Shown: positions 8,398 to 17,932, counted from the first letter of the stretch. The stretch is DNA of 64,000 nucleotides from Scybalosoma faecavium (GCA_018716135.1 DVKG01000012.1:62001-126000); one strand, 5' to 3'. Notes: a model not told the origin generated them from the sequence alone. Program-made: numbers and translations.

Positions 8398-9555
8398 ATG
8401 ATAAAATCAATAACAAATACAATCAAGTACATCGGTGTAGACGACAAGAACCTAGACCTTTTCGAAGGACAGTACATCGTCCCCAACGGCATCGCATACA
8501 ACTCATATGTAATTATTGACGAGAAAGTGGTAGTCATGGATACTGTAGACGATCACATGGCGTGCGAATGGCTGGCTAATCTGGAAGAAGCTCTCGACGG
8601 CAGAACTGTAGATTACCTCGTAGTTTCTCACATGGAACCTGACCACGCTTCCAACGCGCAGCTGCTCTCCGAAAAATACCCGGATATGAAGCTCGTAGGC
8701 AACGCCAAAACATTTAAATTCTACAATCAGTTCTTCGACAACGACATATCTGACCGTCAGGTAGTCGTGAAAGAAGGCGAAAAGCTTAATATAGGTTCTC
8801 ACACTCTCCAGTTCTTTATGACTCCGATGGTACATTGGCCTGAAGTCATGATGACATATGAACTCAGCGAAAAAATCCTCTTCTCCGCAGATGCTTTCGG
8901 CAAGTTCGGCGCACTCGATACCGAAGAAGACTGGGCCTGCGAAGCCCGCCGCTACTATTTTAATATAGTCGGTAAATACGGCGCACAGGTCTCCCCCGTA
9001 CTTAAAAAGCTCGGCAGCCTGGACGTATCTACCATTTGCCCGCTGCACGGTCCCATTCTGAATGAGAATCTCGAATATTACATCGAAAAATACTCTATCT
9101 GGAGCAGCTACGAACCGGAAGACAAGGGAGTGTTTATAGCATACTGCTCCGTATACGGCAGCACAAAAAACGCAGCGCAGACTCTGGGCAAGATGCTCGC
9201 AGCCAAAGGTGTAAAAGTATCCAGCGCAGACCTCGCCAGAGACGACCAGGCGGAAGCTTTAGAAGACGCATTCAGATATGATAGGCTCGTACTCGCCGCG
9301 CCGACATATGACGCAGGTCTTTTCCCCAAGATGCACGATTTCTTAAATCATCTGAAGGCTAAAAACTATCAAAAGCGCAAGGTGGGTATAATAGAGAACG
9401 GAACATGGGGACCTGTCGCAGCCAAGTGCATGAAATCAATACTCTCAGAGATGAAAGATATTGAGATAATAGAACCTGTTGTTACTATAAAGTCCGCAGT
9501 AAAAGAAGCGGATATCCCAAATCTTCAGGCTCTCGCAGACGCACTCGCAGACTAA
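8398..9555 (+). CDS. fprA: A-type flavo-diiron protein (FprA; O2/NO reductase)
   Basis: 385 residues: metallo-beta-lactamase diiron domain (1-250) and C-terminal flavodoxin domain (255-385). Diiron ligands are visible in SHMEPDH (His78, Glu80, Asp82), MVHWPEVM (His), SADAFG (Asp) and CPLHGPI (His). The FMN phosphate loop is YCSVYGSTKNAA and the later FMN loops are APTYDAGLFP and NGTWGP. In anaerobes these proteins reduce O2 or NO to water or N2O using rubredoxin or F420-type donors and protect oxygen-sensitive enzymes such as the nearby hydrogenase. ATG 8398 is chosen because AAAGGAG lies 8 bases before it; an upstream ATG at 8347 has no RBS. No rubredoxin gene is adjacent. Confidence 0.95.
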   Translation: MIKSITNTIKYIGVDDKNLDLFEGQYIVPNGIAYNSYVIIDEKVVVMDTVDDHMACEWLANLEEALDGRTVDYLVVSHMEPDHASNAQLLSEKYPDMKLVGNAKTFKFYNQFFDNDISDRQVVVKEGEKLNIGSHTLQFFMTPMVHWPEVMMTYELSEKILFSADAFGKFGALDTEEDWACEARRYYFNIVGKYGAQVSPVLKKLGSLDVSTICPLHGPILNENLEYYIEKYSIWSSYEPEDKGVFIAYCSVYGSTKNAAQTLGKMLAAKGVKVSSADLARDDQAEALEDAFRYDRLVLAAPTYDAGLFPKMHDFLNHLKAKNYQKRKVGIIENGTWGPVAAKCMKSILSEMKDIEIIEPVVTIKSAVKEADIPNLQALADALAD

Positions 9556-9584
9556 ATCTATTACATTCTAAATAATTAAATTAC

Positions 9585-9620
9585 GGCAATAGCTCCCCTC
9601 ATGGGCTATTGCCTTAAACT
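9585..9620 (+). terminator. Terminator of fprA
   Basis: GGCAATAGC (9585-9593) pairs with GCTATTGCC (9605-9613), 11-base loop, followed by TTAAACTTT. It ends just before the cinA ribosome site, so cinA may receive read-through. Confidence 0.7.
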
Positions 9621-9636
9621 TTACGGAGGATCACAC

Positions 9637-10887
9637 ATGAAAGCAGAAATACTTTGCGTCGGCACGGAGCTGCTGCTCGGCGACATAGTCAACACAAACG
9701 CAGCCTTCATCGCCCGGGAGCTGGCGCGAATGGGCATAGACCTTTACAATCAATCTGTCGTAGGAGACAATCCGGACAGACTCAAAAACGCACTCACAAC
9801 TGTATTCGACCGTGCGGATCTGGTCATAACCACAGGCGGACTCGGACCCACCTTCGACGACTTGACTAAAGAGACAGTCGCGGCCTATTTCGGAAAAGGA
9901 ATGACAGAAGATGCAGAAGCTCTGCGCAGAATAAAGGAATACCACGTCGTGCGCGACCTGCCCCTCGCTCCGAATAATCTAAAACAGGCGCAGGTTCCCG
10001 AGGGCGCTGTCGTATTCCAAAACGACAATGGAACAGCTCCCGGAATGGCAGTCGAAGGAAAAGGCAAGGTGGTCATCATGCTGCCCGGTCCTCCCAGAGA
10101 AATGGTCCCGATGATGCTCAACTCCGTCGTACCTTATCTCATGAAATATTCCGGAAAAACTATAGTATCCCACACAATTCATCTATTCGGAATCGGAGAA
10201 AGTATGCTGGAGCACCAGATGAAGGAATACATGCTGGCGCATACAAACCCGACCATAGCCCCGTATGCTAAAGAAGCTGAGGTTCAGCTAAGAGTGACCG
10301 CATCTGCTCCCACTCATGAAGAAGCGGACGCACTTATAAAACCCGTCGTGGACGAAATCTGCGAAATGATGAGCAAGTATGTATACGGCGTGGACATTGA
10401 CTCCATGCAGAATGCTCTCGTACAGCTCTTGACGGAAAAAAATCTCAAAATCGCAACCGCAGAAAGCTGCTCCGGCGGGCTTTTGGGAAAGCGCATAACT
10501 GAAATTCCGGGAAGCTCCAAAGTGTACGAATACGGCGTCATAACTTACTCCAACGCAGCAAAACGCAAGCTCCTCGGCGTCTCCGACGATATACTCAACG
10601 TATACGGCGCAGTCTCCGAAGAATGCGCCGCCGCTATGGCAAAGGGTGTGAGAGAGCTCTCCGGCGCTGATATAGGCGTAGCTATAACAGGTATTGCAGG
10701 ACCTGACGGCGGCACAGCGGAAAAGCCCGTCGGTCTCGTTTACATCGCCGTCAGCAGCGACGCATATTCTCACGTCACCAAGCTGCAAAACGGCAAAAAC
10801 GCAAATAGAGAGCACGTCCGTTTCTTATCCACTTCCTCTGCTCTTTGGAACGCTATAAAAGCAGCAAAGAAAACAGATACAATATAA
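9637..10887 (+). CDS. cinA: CinA: MoCF-fold domain plus nicotinamide-nucleotide amidase
   Basis: 416 residues. Residues 1-170 are the MoaB/MogA-like domain (CVGTELLLGDIVNTNAAF; TTGGLGPTFDD; MLPGPPREM); residues 260-416 are the PncC-type amidase (ATAESCSGGLLGKRITEIPGSS, VYEYGVITYSNAAK, VSEECAAAMAKG, AITGIAGPDGGTAEKPVGLVY). Family members deamidate NMN in NAD recycling and several have ADP-ribose pyrophosphatase activity in the first domain. In naturally competent Firmicutes cinA is co-transcribed with recA, but no recA is here. ATG 9637 follows ACGGAGGA; an earlier ATG at 9601 falls in the preceding terminator. Confidence 0.95.
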   Translation: MKAEILCVGTELLLGDIVNTNAAFIARELARMGIDLYNQSVVGDNPDRLKNALTTVFDRADLVITTGGLGPTFDDLTKETVAAYFGKGMTEDAEALRRIKEYHVVRDLPLAPNNLKQAQVPEGAVVFQNDNGTAPGMAVEGKGKVVIMLPGPPREMVPMMLNSVVPYLMKYSGKTIVSHTIHLFGIGESMLEHQMKEYMLAHTNPTIAPYAKEAEVQLRVTASAPTHEEADALIKPVVDEICEMMSKYVYGVDIDSMQNALVQLLTEKNLKIATAESCSGGLLGKRITEIPGSSKVYEYGVITYSNAAKRKLLGVSDDILNVYGAVSEECAAAMAKGVRELSGADIGVAITGIAGPDGGTAEKPVGLVYIAVSSDAYSHVTKLQNGKNANREHVRFLSTSSALWNAIKAAKKTDTI

Positions 10888-10920
10888 CAATCCCATAATA
10901 TAGTCAATATATAATCAACC

Positions 10921-10947
10921 GCCTCTGCTTCGGCAGAGGCTTTTTTT
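10921..10947 (+). terminator. Terminator of cinA
   Basis: Eight-bp stem GCCTCTGC/GCAGAGGC with a TTCG loop and a run of seven T. Textbook intrinsic terminator. Confidence 0.95.
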
Positions 10948-10948
10948 A

Positions 10949-10973
10949 AAAAACAGGTTCCCCGAGGGGAACC
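10949..10973 (-). terminator. Terminator of the sugar ABC operon
   Basis: GGTTCCCC (10956-10963) and GGGGAACC (10966-10973) form a stem; on the minus strand it is followed by TGTTTTTTAAAA. It lies back to back with the cinA terminator. Confidence 0.85.
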
Positions 10974-10979
10974 CGTACG

Positions 10980-11813
10980 TCAGCCTTTAACCGCGCCTGC
11001 CATAGCGCCTTTTATAATATGCTTTTGAGCACTCAGATAGAACACTACTATCGGTATTATAGCCAAAACGAGCATCGCCATCATCGCACCCATATCTATA
11101 GAACCATACCCTCCTTTTAGATATTGAATCACGAGCGGTATCGTCTTATAGTCTCTTCCGATTATCAGCAGCGGAAGCAAATAATCGTTCCATATCCACA
11201 TAGCGTTGAGTATAGCCACTGTTACTGTAGTGGGGCGCAGAACGGGAAAAACGACTGTAAAAAATGTACGGATAGGACCGCAGCCGTCTATCATAGCGGC
11301 TTCCTCTATATCTACAGGAATACTCTTTACAAATCCGCAGAACATGAACGTAGAAAGCCCTGCGCCGAATCCCAGATATATTACTATTATGCCTATAGGG
11401 TTATCCAAACTCAGAATATTGGCTATTTTGCTCATCGAAAACATAACCATCTGAAACGGCACAACCATAGAAAACACCAGCGCCATATACATTATTTTAT
11501 TAAAGCGCGACTTTACCCTTGTAATATACCATCCTGCCATAGATGTAAACAGCACTATAGCCGCGACAGAAAACACCGTAATAAAAAGAGAGTATCCGAA
11601 CGCGTTGAAAAATCCTGTCTTTTGCAAGCCTGAAATATAGTTCTCCAAGCCTACAAACGTCTCTCCTGTAGGCAGCGAAAAAGGCTCCGTACTGATAAAA
11701 AACCTGCCTTTGAACGAATTTATCAGCACCATGACAATCGGAAAAAGGAACGCGGCCGCCAGTATTATCAGCAGCGTAAATATTGCCGCAGAATTAACCG
11801 ACCTGCTTTTCAT
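10980..11813 (-). CDS. Carbohydrate ABC transporter permease, MalG/UgpE-like
   Basis: 277 residues with six membrane helices and the permease EAA loop EEAAMIDGCGPIRTFFTVVFP that docks the ATPase. It is the second permease of a CUT1-type sugar importer. Its start overlaps the stop of the first permease by 4 bases. No ATPase gene is present in the operon, so, as in many Firmicutes, a shared MsmK/MalK-type ATPase encoded elsewhere probably drives it. Substrate unknown because no glycosidase or regulator is adjacent. Confidence 0.92.
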   Translation of the reverse strand: MKSRSVNSAAIFTLLIILAAAFLFPIVMVLINSFKGRFFISTEPFSLPTGETFVGLENYISGLQKTGFFNAFGYSLFITVFSVAAIVLFTSMAGWYITRVKSRFNKIMYMALVFSMVVPFQMVMFSMSKIANILSLDNPIGIIVIYLGFGAGLSTFMFCGFVKSIPVDIEEAAMIDGCGPIRTFFTVVFPVLRPTTVTVAILNAMWIWNDYLLPLLIIGRDYKTIPLVIQYLKGGYGSIDMGAMMAMLVLAIIPIVVFYLSAQKHIIKGAMAGAVKG

Positions 11814-12655
11814 TGTTCTACCTCCCTTCTTCGCGTGAAATACAGCTGTAAAAGTGCAATCAAACCGACAACAAGGAAGAATATGACCGCTTTAGCCTGA
11901 CCTACACCCTCGAAGCCCGTCCTGCCGTAGAATGTATTGTATATGTCCAGCGCAAGCATCGACGTACTTCGTCCCGGAGCGCCCGCCGTCAGAGCCAAGT
12001 TCTGATCGAACATCTTGAAAGAATTTGTCAGTGTCAAAAAAGTGCATATAGTTATTGCCGACATGACCATCGGTATCGTCACATGCCGCAGCTGCTGCCG
12101 TCTGTTAGCTCCATCCACTCGGGCTGCGTCTATCAAATCTCCCGGAATATTGCTTATCGCTGCGATATATATAACCATCATATAGCCGATAAGCTGCCAG
12201 TTTGTCAATATAACCAAGCCCCAAAATCCGTATTCAGCTTTATACGTCAGCGTCACGCCCCATGCCGCGAGTATGCCGTTTAAAATCATCTGCCATATAT
12301 ATCCGAGGACTATTCCTCCTATAAGATTCGGCATAAAGAATACCGTGCGGAAGAAGTTCGTCCCTCGCAGAGACTTAGTCAGCAGCGTCGCCAAAGCGAA
12401 TGCAAATACATTTATCGTCACGACAGACACAACTGTGAACTTTACCGTAAACCACAGTGCATCAATAAACTCACCGTTGGACGTGAATGCTGTTATATAG
12501 TTGTTCAGACCTACCCATTCCGCATCTGTCACCGTGGTGAATTTCGTAAAGGACAGTCCGACGCCCATCACGAACGGCACCGCGAAGGCTATCAGAAAAG
12601 CTATCGCCGTCGGCAACAGAAAGAGCGCGCCGTATTTTCTCAGAGCCTTCTCCAT
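11810..12655 (-). CDS. Carbohydrate ABC transporter permease, MalF/UgpA-like
   Basis: 281 residues, six predicted membrane helices, with the EAA loop DAARVDGANRRQQLRHVTIPM. First permease of the CUT1-type importer. It starts seven bases after the binding-protein gene ends, so the three genes are one operon in the order binding protein, permease, permease. Confidence 0.92.
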   Translation of the reverse strand: MEKALRKYGALFLLPTAIAFLIAFAVPFVMGVGLSFTKFTTVTDAEWVGLNNYITAFTSNGEFIDALWFTVKFTVVSVVTINVFAFALATLLTKSLRGTNFFRTVFFMPNLIGGIVLGYIWQMILNGILAAWGVTLTYKAEYGFWGLVILTNWQLIGYMMVIYIAAISNIPGDLIDAARVDGANRRQQLRHVTIPMVMSAITICTFLTLTNSFKMFDQNLALTAGAPGRSTSMLALDIYNTFYGRTGFEGVGQAKAVIFFLVVGLIALLQLYFTRRREVEQ

Positions 12656-12662
12656 ACGCGCC

Positions 12663-14039
12663 TCATCTCTTGGAAAGAGCGTACTCCGAAGCCCACGACT
12701 CAGTAAACGTCTTTTTCACTTCGTCGAAACTCTTCGCACCCTGTGTGTACTCCAGCAAAGCAGCTCCGAAATAATTCTTGAACTCTTCTGACGGAAATGC
12801 TGCGAACGTCCACGGAATAGATTGAACGCCGTCTTTATTCATCCAGCGGATAACTTCTTTTGCAAGAGGATCCTCGGGCATTTCCTCCTCTGTAAATGTG
12901 TTAAACGGAGAGATGAATCCCAGTCTGTTCACTACGTAGTCCTTTCCTTTTTCGCTGGAAAACAGCCAGACGAGAAAATCCTCCGATGCTTTTTGCTTCT
13001 CCTCAGAGACGTTTTTATTAATGCAGAGATAGTTCTCTGTACCTATGCAAAGTCCCTGAGCTTCCTCTCCATCCATTCCCGTGTAAATCGGCAGGAATTT
13101 TATGTCATCCGCACTGACTGTGTTGCCGCTCACATCGAGTATCTGAGACGCCGACCAGTTGCCGTTCTGCACCATGGCGCATTGACCAAGAGCAAATTCC
13201 GCCATGGAATCGGACACTGATTTGCTGCTTAACAAGCCTTTATCGCTGACCGAGTTATTTATGTACAGATCAAAGGTGTTTTTAAAGTTATCTGCGTATT
13301 TGAACTGCATATCCGAAGTATTCAGACCTGCAAGTATAGTATTGTCATACCCCTCGTTCTCCGCCAATTCGTAATATGCCGGAACATTCGCCAAATGCGT
13401 CGTCCATCTCCATTGTTCGCCCGAGGCCATTGAAGTGGACGCGAAAACGCCTTTTATACCCAGCTCATCCTTTTTAGCAGTCATGTCCTCCACAACTTCT
13501 TTTAGTTTAGCAAAGTTATTAATTTCATCCATGCTGCTCGCTTTCGCTCCGGACAGCGAAAAATACTTGTCCATTATGGCTTGATTGTAAATTATGCCAT
13601 AACCTTCAACGACATAAGGTATACCGTAAACTCCGTCGCCCTCTGTTATCGCCAAAGATTTATCCGAGAGAATATTGTTAAGCTCTGTATTTTTTAAGTC
13701 TGCACAATAGCTCTTCCAGCTCTCATATCCCGTCGGACCGTTGACCTGAAAAATAGTCGGCGCATCTTTCTTCGCTATTTCACTTTTAAGTGTAGTCTCG
13801 TATGTGTTCGCAGCCGCAGTAGAGACCTTGACTTTTACTCCTGTCTCCGCCTCGTATTCTTTGGCTATCTCCTCGTAAACCTCAGCGACCTCCGGTTTGA
13901 AATTCAGGAAGTATATAGTCTCTCCGGACGCCGCGCTGCTCGCCTGTGCGCTGTTCTCCGAGCTCTCCGTGCCGCCGCGGGAACAACCAGCCATTGCAAG
14001 GCAAAGCACAACAAGCATAATTGCTGTCAGTCTTTTCAT
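12663..14039 (-). CDS. Extracellular sugar-binding lipoprotein of ABC transporter
   Basis: 458 residues. A lipoprotein signal (MKRLTAIMLVVLCLAMAGC, lipobox MAGC) anchors it to the outer face of the membrane; a Ser-rich linker follows, then a family 1 solute-binding domain (EEIAKEYEAETGVKVKVSTAA; TIFQVNGPTGYESW). It delivers sugar or oligosaccharide to the two downstream permeases. ATG 14039 is chosen because it follows AAGGAGATAAG and starts the signal peptide; the longer open frame to 14120 has no RBS. Confidence 0.93.
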   Translation of the reverse strand: MKRLTAIMLVVLCLAMAGCSRGGTESSENSAQASSAASGETIYFLNFKPEVAEVYEEIAKEYEAETGVKVKVSTAAANTYETTLKSEIAKKDAPTIFQVNGPTGYESWKSYCADLKNTELNNILSDKSLAITEGDGVYGIPYVVEGYGIIYNQAIMDKYFSLSGAKASSMDEINNFAKLKEVVEDMTAKKDELGIKGVFASTSMASGEQWRWTTHLANVPAYYELAENEGYDNTILAGLNTSDMQFKYADNFKNTFDLYINNSVSDKGLLSSKSVSDSMAEFALGQCAMVQNGNWSASQILDVSGNTVSADDIKFLPIYTGMDGEEAQGLCIGTENYLCINKNVSEEKQKASEDFLVWLFSSEKGKDYVVNRLGFISPFNTFTEEEMPEDPLAKEVIRWMNKDGVQSIPWTFAAFPSEEFKNYFGAALLEYTQGAKSFDEVKKTFTESWASEYALSKR

Positions 14040-14136
14040 TTTCTTATCTCCTTTTGTATTGGATTTATCGCTTCTAGCATTCCCAACTGACAGACAAAGC
14101 ATTAGAATTGCCGCTGACAATTTTTAGGCGATATAG

Positions 14137-14160
14137 AAAAAGCTCGGCAAAATGCCGAGC
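14137..14160 (-). terminator. Terminator of the CARDB-like surface protein gene
   Basis: GCTCGGCA (14142-14149) with TGCCGAGC (14153-14160), three-base loop; on the minus strand the stem is followed by TTTTTC. It isolates the sugar operon from the upstream gene. Confidence 0.9.
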
Positions 14161-14178
14161 AATTTTTGTTGTTAGATT

Positions 14179-15891
14179 TTAAAACATATTTCTGTCTTCA
14201 AAACCGGAGCTCCCTCCGCCGTGCTTAGGGGGTTTAGGTTTACCGGACTGCTTCTGTTTAGACGTATTGACGCGGACTTTCGGTTCAGACCTGTCAGAAA
14301 GCGCCGCTTCTTTATCTGCGTCTGCGTCGCGCTCTATTCTATTGTTTTGTTCTCTGCGACGTCTTTTTTTGTCTTTACGTGCAAACACTATAAGTATTAT
14401 TGCTACAACGATAATAAGCACTATCACTATTATGATGATAATCACCAATGTAGTAAGACTTCCTGTCCCGGCGCTGTTGTCCACCACCACAGATACCGGA
14501 GCGGCGCTCAGGGTCAGCGTCTGAGCGTCCGCATCCGTAGCCGAGACCATAAAGTTAAACTCCTGAGTCGCAGAGACTGTAACCTCTTTAGTTACTTTAG
14601 TCTCCCCCGGTCCCATAGCAGCTATCGTGTCTATATTGCCTATTGAGCTTTCTGATATAACTACATTTGAGAACTGCGTCTGTGATGTGTTATTGAGCGC
14701 TATGGTAAACGTAACCTTACCCTCGCTTTTCAGTTCCGTCGCGCTGGGCTGCACTGATATAGTAAGCATATTGGCATACGCCGATGTTGCCGAAGGAGTC
14801 GCTCCCGAAACTGTCATAGTTACAGCATTGGAATTAAACGTAAACGACGAGCCGGACGAATCCTGCGCAGTGAGATAAAAACTGTAGGAGCCGGACTGTG
14901 TAATCGTACGAGAGACTGTTTCCGTAACCGTCTGACCTGCCGGAATGCTCGTCGCAGTTATCGGAACGCTCTGATTCGCACTGTCAAACAGTTTTAAATT
15001 CGTAAGATCGTCGCTTCCGCTGTTCGTCATAGTAACAGTGAAATTAGCCGGCTGACCTGACTGAACTGTTGCACTGGCCGGCTGCACCGTCAGCGTAACA
15101 TTCGCGCTCGATACTTTAACACTCAGCGTCGTGCCGAAGCTCTCCTCATAAGAACGTCCGTTCGCCGTGTAGGACAGCTTTGGCGAAACCTCAATGTCTT
15201 TTACTATAGTGCCTGTATACGTAACCACCTTCGCTTTTCCCGGAGCGAGAGAGAAAGAATCCGCTACAGAATTTCCACTGTTAAGCGCAGATGAGGTTAT
15301 CTTGACATTAGATATAGTGACATCGCCTTGGTTTTCTATCGCAAAAGTGAAATTAACTTTAGAGTTATACGGTACAGACGTTTTATCCGCCTTCACTGTC
15401 TTCTGGACTTTTACATTGCCCTGCTCAGCGGACGCCGACGCAGAAGCGCTTGCCGACGGTCTGGCTGATGCCGACGCAGAAGCGCTTGGCTTACTGCTGG
15501 CAGATGGCGTCGGGTCGGATTCGGCTGATGAGTTAGGCAGGCGTACAGACGTCGTAGAGGAGCCTTCATCATAGTCAAGATGAACTGTAACTCTGGAACC
15601 GCGCTGAGAGTCTGATACCTTGTACGTATAGCTTTTGGTCGCGCTGCCTCCCGCTCTTATGGTGCCCATGGAGCCTAAGCTGTCGCCGTCTATAGTCGCA
15701 CTGGTATTGCTCATATTGCTGTCTGAATTGTTGCTCACGCTGATAGTAACTGTAACCGTGCCGCTGGAAGATATCGTGTCTGAAACACTGACATTCATCG
15801 ACACATCGTCCGCAAACGCCGTGAGAGGCGCGACCGCGAACATGCTCAGTACAAGAATGACCGTGAGCATTATTGATAAAAACTTTTTCAT
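14179..15891 (-). CDS. Membrane-anchored surface protein with CARDB/Ig-like repeats
   Basis: 570 residues. A signal peptide (MKKFLSIMLTVILVLSMFAVAPLTAFA) is followed by four beta-sandwich modules of about 100 residues with CARDB/DUF11-like patterns (NVKITSSALNSGNSVADSFSLAPG; NLKLFDSANQSVPITATSIPAGQ; NVVISESSIGNIDTIAAMGPGE). Between the first and second lies a Ser/Ala/Pro hinge with repeated SAS units (about residues 130-155). Near residue 500 a very hydrophobic Ile/Val helix and RKDKKRRRR stop-transfer anchor it, leaving a 55-residue basic tail in the cytosol. Likely an extracellular adhesion or envelope protein; specific role unknown. ATG 15891 follows ACGGAGGA. Confidence 0.85.
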   Translation of the reverse strand: MKKFLSIMLTVILVLSMFAVAPLTAFADDVSMNVSVSDTISSSGTVTVTISVSNNSDSNMSNTSATIDGDSLGSMGTIRAGGSATKSYTYKVSDSQRGSRVTVHLDYDEGSSTTSVRLPNSSAESDPTPSASSKPSASASASARPSASASASASAEQGNVKVQKTVKADKTSVPYNSKVNFTFAIENQGDVTISNVKITSSALNSGNSVADSFSLAPGKAKVVTYTGTIVKDIEVSPKLSYTANGRSYEESFGTTLSVKVSSANVTLTVQPASATVQSGQPANFTVTMTNSGSDDLTNLKLFDSANQSVPITATSIPAGQTVTETVSRTITQSGSYSFYLTAQDSSGSSFTFNSNAVTMTVSGATPSATSAYANMLTISVQPSATELKSEGKVTFTIALNNTSQTQFSNVVISESSIGNIDTIAAMGPGETKVTKEVTVSATQEFNFMVSATDADAQTLTLSAAPVSVVVDNSAGTGSLTTLVIIIIIVIVLIIVVAIILIVFARKDKKRRRREQNNRIERDADADKEAALSDRSEPKVRVNTSKQKQSGKPKPPKHGGGSSGFEDRNMF

Positions 15892-15977
15892 GTATCCTCC
15901 GTTTTTTGATAAAAAAGAAGCTGGCCTGCGCGCCAAAGCGGCAGACGCGAAAAATACAGAAACTTCCCTAACGCATA

Positions 15978-16005
15978 GTTTATAGCATAGAACGGCGTTT
16001 GTCAA
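15978..16005 (-). promoter_or_regulatory. Probable promoter of the CARDB-like gene
   Basis: Perfect TTGACA on the minus strand (16005-16000). The -10 is either TAAACT at 17-bp spacing or TATAAA with an upstream TG at 15-bp spacing. About 90 bases of leader follow. Confidence 0.5.
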
Positions 16006-16140
16006 AGATTCTGATATCATTTTAACAACTTTTTTACTCTCAAACGGAAATTTTTGCGCGTTAGTTTATTTCATTGACTACAATTTCATTTTCGCTCTGC
16101 TCATATTGTATCCCCGAATAAAGCATTTTAAACAAACAGA

Positions 16141-16169
16141 GGCTCGGCGGAAGAACATCCCGACGAGCC
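16141..16169 (-). terminator. Terminator of ilvE
   Basis: GGCTCGGCGG pairs imperfectly with CCCGACGAGCC around an eight-base loop; on the minus strand a T-rich stretch follows. Confidence 0.6.
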
Positions 16170-16181
16170 AATATTTTATAG

Positions 16182-17246
16182 TTATTTCACCTCATACGTC
16201 CAGCCAAATTCGTCTTCTATTCGACCGTACTGTATGCCTGTTATTGTATTGTACATCAGCTCAGTAGTCTCGCCCATCTTTCCGCCATTGACCGCAACCT
16301 TCTTGCCGTTCCAGACCAGCTCGCCTACAGGGCTGACCACCGCCGCAGTACCTGTGCCGAAAGCCTCGTCCAGAGCGCCGCTCTCTGCTGCGTCGAACAC
16401 CTCCTGCATTGCAATCCTGCGCTCGGATACCGGAATACCCATATGCTTCGCCAGCTTGATTACAGAATCGCGCGTAATTCCGGGAAGTATGCTGCCTTCG
16501 AGAGGAGGTGTTATAAGTTCGCCATTAATTTTAAAGAATATATTCATGGAACCGACTTCTTCTACATACTTGTTCTCTTTTCCATCCAGCCAAAGCACCT
16601 GATCGTACCCCTTAGCGTGGGCTTCTTCGCCTGCGAGGAGGCTGGCCGCATAGTTGCCTCCCGTCTTGTTATGGCCCGTGCCGCCTTTTACGGCGCGAAC
16701 ATACTTGCTTTCGACATAAATAGAGACAGGGGCGAGACCGGAGGAGTAATACGCGCCGGAAGGGGAGAGAATTATGTAGAGAAGATACTGTTCTGCTGCT
16801 CGAACGCCTACATACGGATCTATACCAATGTATGTCGGACGAATATAGAGAGACGTGCCGGGGGAAGTGGGGATCCAATCCTTTTCCGTGCGGATAAGCT
16901 CCACCAGAGAATCAAACAGGAACTGCTCGTCAAACTCGGGCATACAGAGCCTCTGCGCAGATGTCGTCAGTCTGTGTACGTTATCCTTGGGGCGGAACAA
17001 GAGAACTCTGCCGTCCTCGGTTTTATACGCCTTGAGTCCCTCGAAGCACTCCTGAGCGTAATGCAGTACCGTCGCCGCCGGAGAAAGCTCGATGGGACCA
17101 TACGGCTGTATCTTAGCGGATTTCCAGCCCGATTTATCCCGCTCCAGCATGAGCATATAGTCTGTGAATATATGACCGAATCCTAACTTCGTCTCGTCAG
17201 TAGGCTTTGCCTTGAGCTGTTTTCTCTCTACAAATTCCAATTTCAT
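16182..17246 (-). CDS. ilvE: Branched-chain amino-acid aminotransferase (BCAT, fold IV)
   Basis: 354 residues, the length of the longer BCAT II group. PLP-binding Lys is in KGGTGHNKTGGNYAAS; further signatures are HYAQECFEGLKAY, LFRPKDNVHRL, EVGSMNIFF and LDEAFGTGTAAVVSPVG. The enzyme exchanges amino groups between Leu/Ile/Val and 2-oxoglutarate, the last step of their synthesis. ATG 17246 follows AAAGGGG; a longer frame adds eight non-homologous residues. It lies 56 bases after yigZ and may be part of the tyrS-yigZ-ilvE run. Confidence 0.95.
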   Translation of the reverse strand: MKLEFVERKQLKAKPTDETKLGFGHIFTDYMLMLERDKSGWKSAKIQPYGPIELSPAATVLHYAQECFEGLKAYKTEDGRVLLFRPKDNVHRLTTSAQRLCMPEFDEQFLFDSLVELIRTEKDWIPTSPGTSLYIRPTYIGIDPYVGVRAAEQYLLYIILSPSGAYYSSGLAPVSIYVESKYVRAVKGGTGHNKTGGNYAASLLAGEEAHAKGYDQVLWLDGKENKYVEEVGSMNIFFKINGELITPPLEGSILPGITRDSVIKLAKHMGIPVSERRIAMQEVFDAAESGALDEAFGTGTAAVVSPVGELVWNGKKVAVNGGKMGETTELMYNTITGIQYGRIEDEFGWTYEVK

Positions 17247-17302
17247 TGTGTTGTTCCCCTTTCGTAACAAACCTTATATATCTTCAAAAATATTGTCGTG
17301 TA

Positions 17303-17932
17303 TCAATATGGCTCGTCTCGGTATTCCTCGGCGATGAGTACGGGCTGAGCCTTACCTGCGCTCAACTCAGCTATGAGCTTCAAGAAGCGTTCCTGCCTAT
17401 CCGGCGGGACATAAAGACTCGCGCCGACGTCCGCCGCATATTCTACCGCTTTCTCCTCATATCCCTCGGCAATCAGCGCCGACTGGGCTTTCCCCCATAT
17501 TTTAAACGGCAGGCGTACATTAAAAACCAAGCTGGGCACACGCACCACTCTCGAGGCCGCTTTCACCGCCTCCGCCACACTGCCGGAATAAGCCCGGACG
17601 AGACCTCCCGCCCCGAGCAAAACGCCGCCAAAATATCTGGTGACAACTGCCAGCACATTTGTCAGCTCGTTCTTTTTCAGCACCTCCAGCATAGGGACGC
17701 CGGCCGTCCCCTGAGGTTCTCCATCATCTGAATAGCGCATAAACGCACTGTCCTCGCCTATTATCATAGCAGAGCAGTTGTGCGTTGCGTCCCAATACTG
17801 CTTTTTCAGCCGTGTCAATATATCCTGCGCCTGTTCTTCAGATTCTACGGGATACAACCTGCCGTAAAACACTGATTTTTTTATCATGAGCTTTACTTCG
17901 CACGGCTGAGTTATAGTCTTGTATTCTCTCAT
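17303..17932 (-). CDS. yigZ: YigZ/IMPACT family protein
   Basis: 209 residues with both UPF0029 halves. The N-terminal IMPACT signature is clear: NCSAMIIG, RYSDDGEPQGTAGVPML, NVLAVVTRYFGGVLLGAGGLVRAYSG. The C-terminal half has the DUF1949 ferredoxin-like fold. Members are conserved regulators related to eukaryotic IMPACT, with no agreed bacterial function. The ATG shares one base with the tyrS stop (TGATG), so it is translationally coupled to tyrS. Confidence 0.93.
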   Translation of the reverse strand: MREYKTITQPCEVKLMIKKSVFYGRLYPVESEEQAQDILTRLKKQYWDATHNCSAMIIGEDSAFMRYSDDGEPQGTAGVPMLEVLKKNELTNVLAVVTRYFGGVLLGAGGLVRAYSGSVAEAVKAASRVVRVPSLVFNVRLPFKIWGKAQSALIAEGYEEKAVEYAADVGASLYVPPDRQERFLKLIAELSAGKAQPVLIAEEYRDEPY

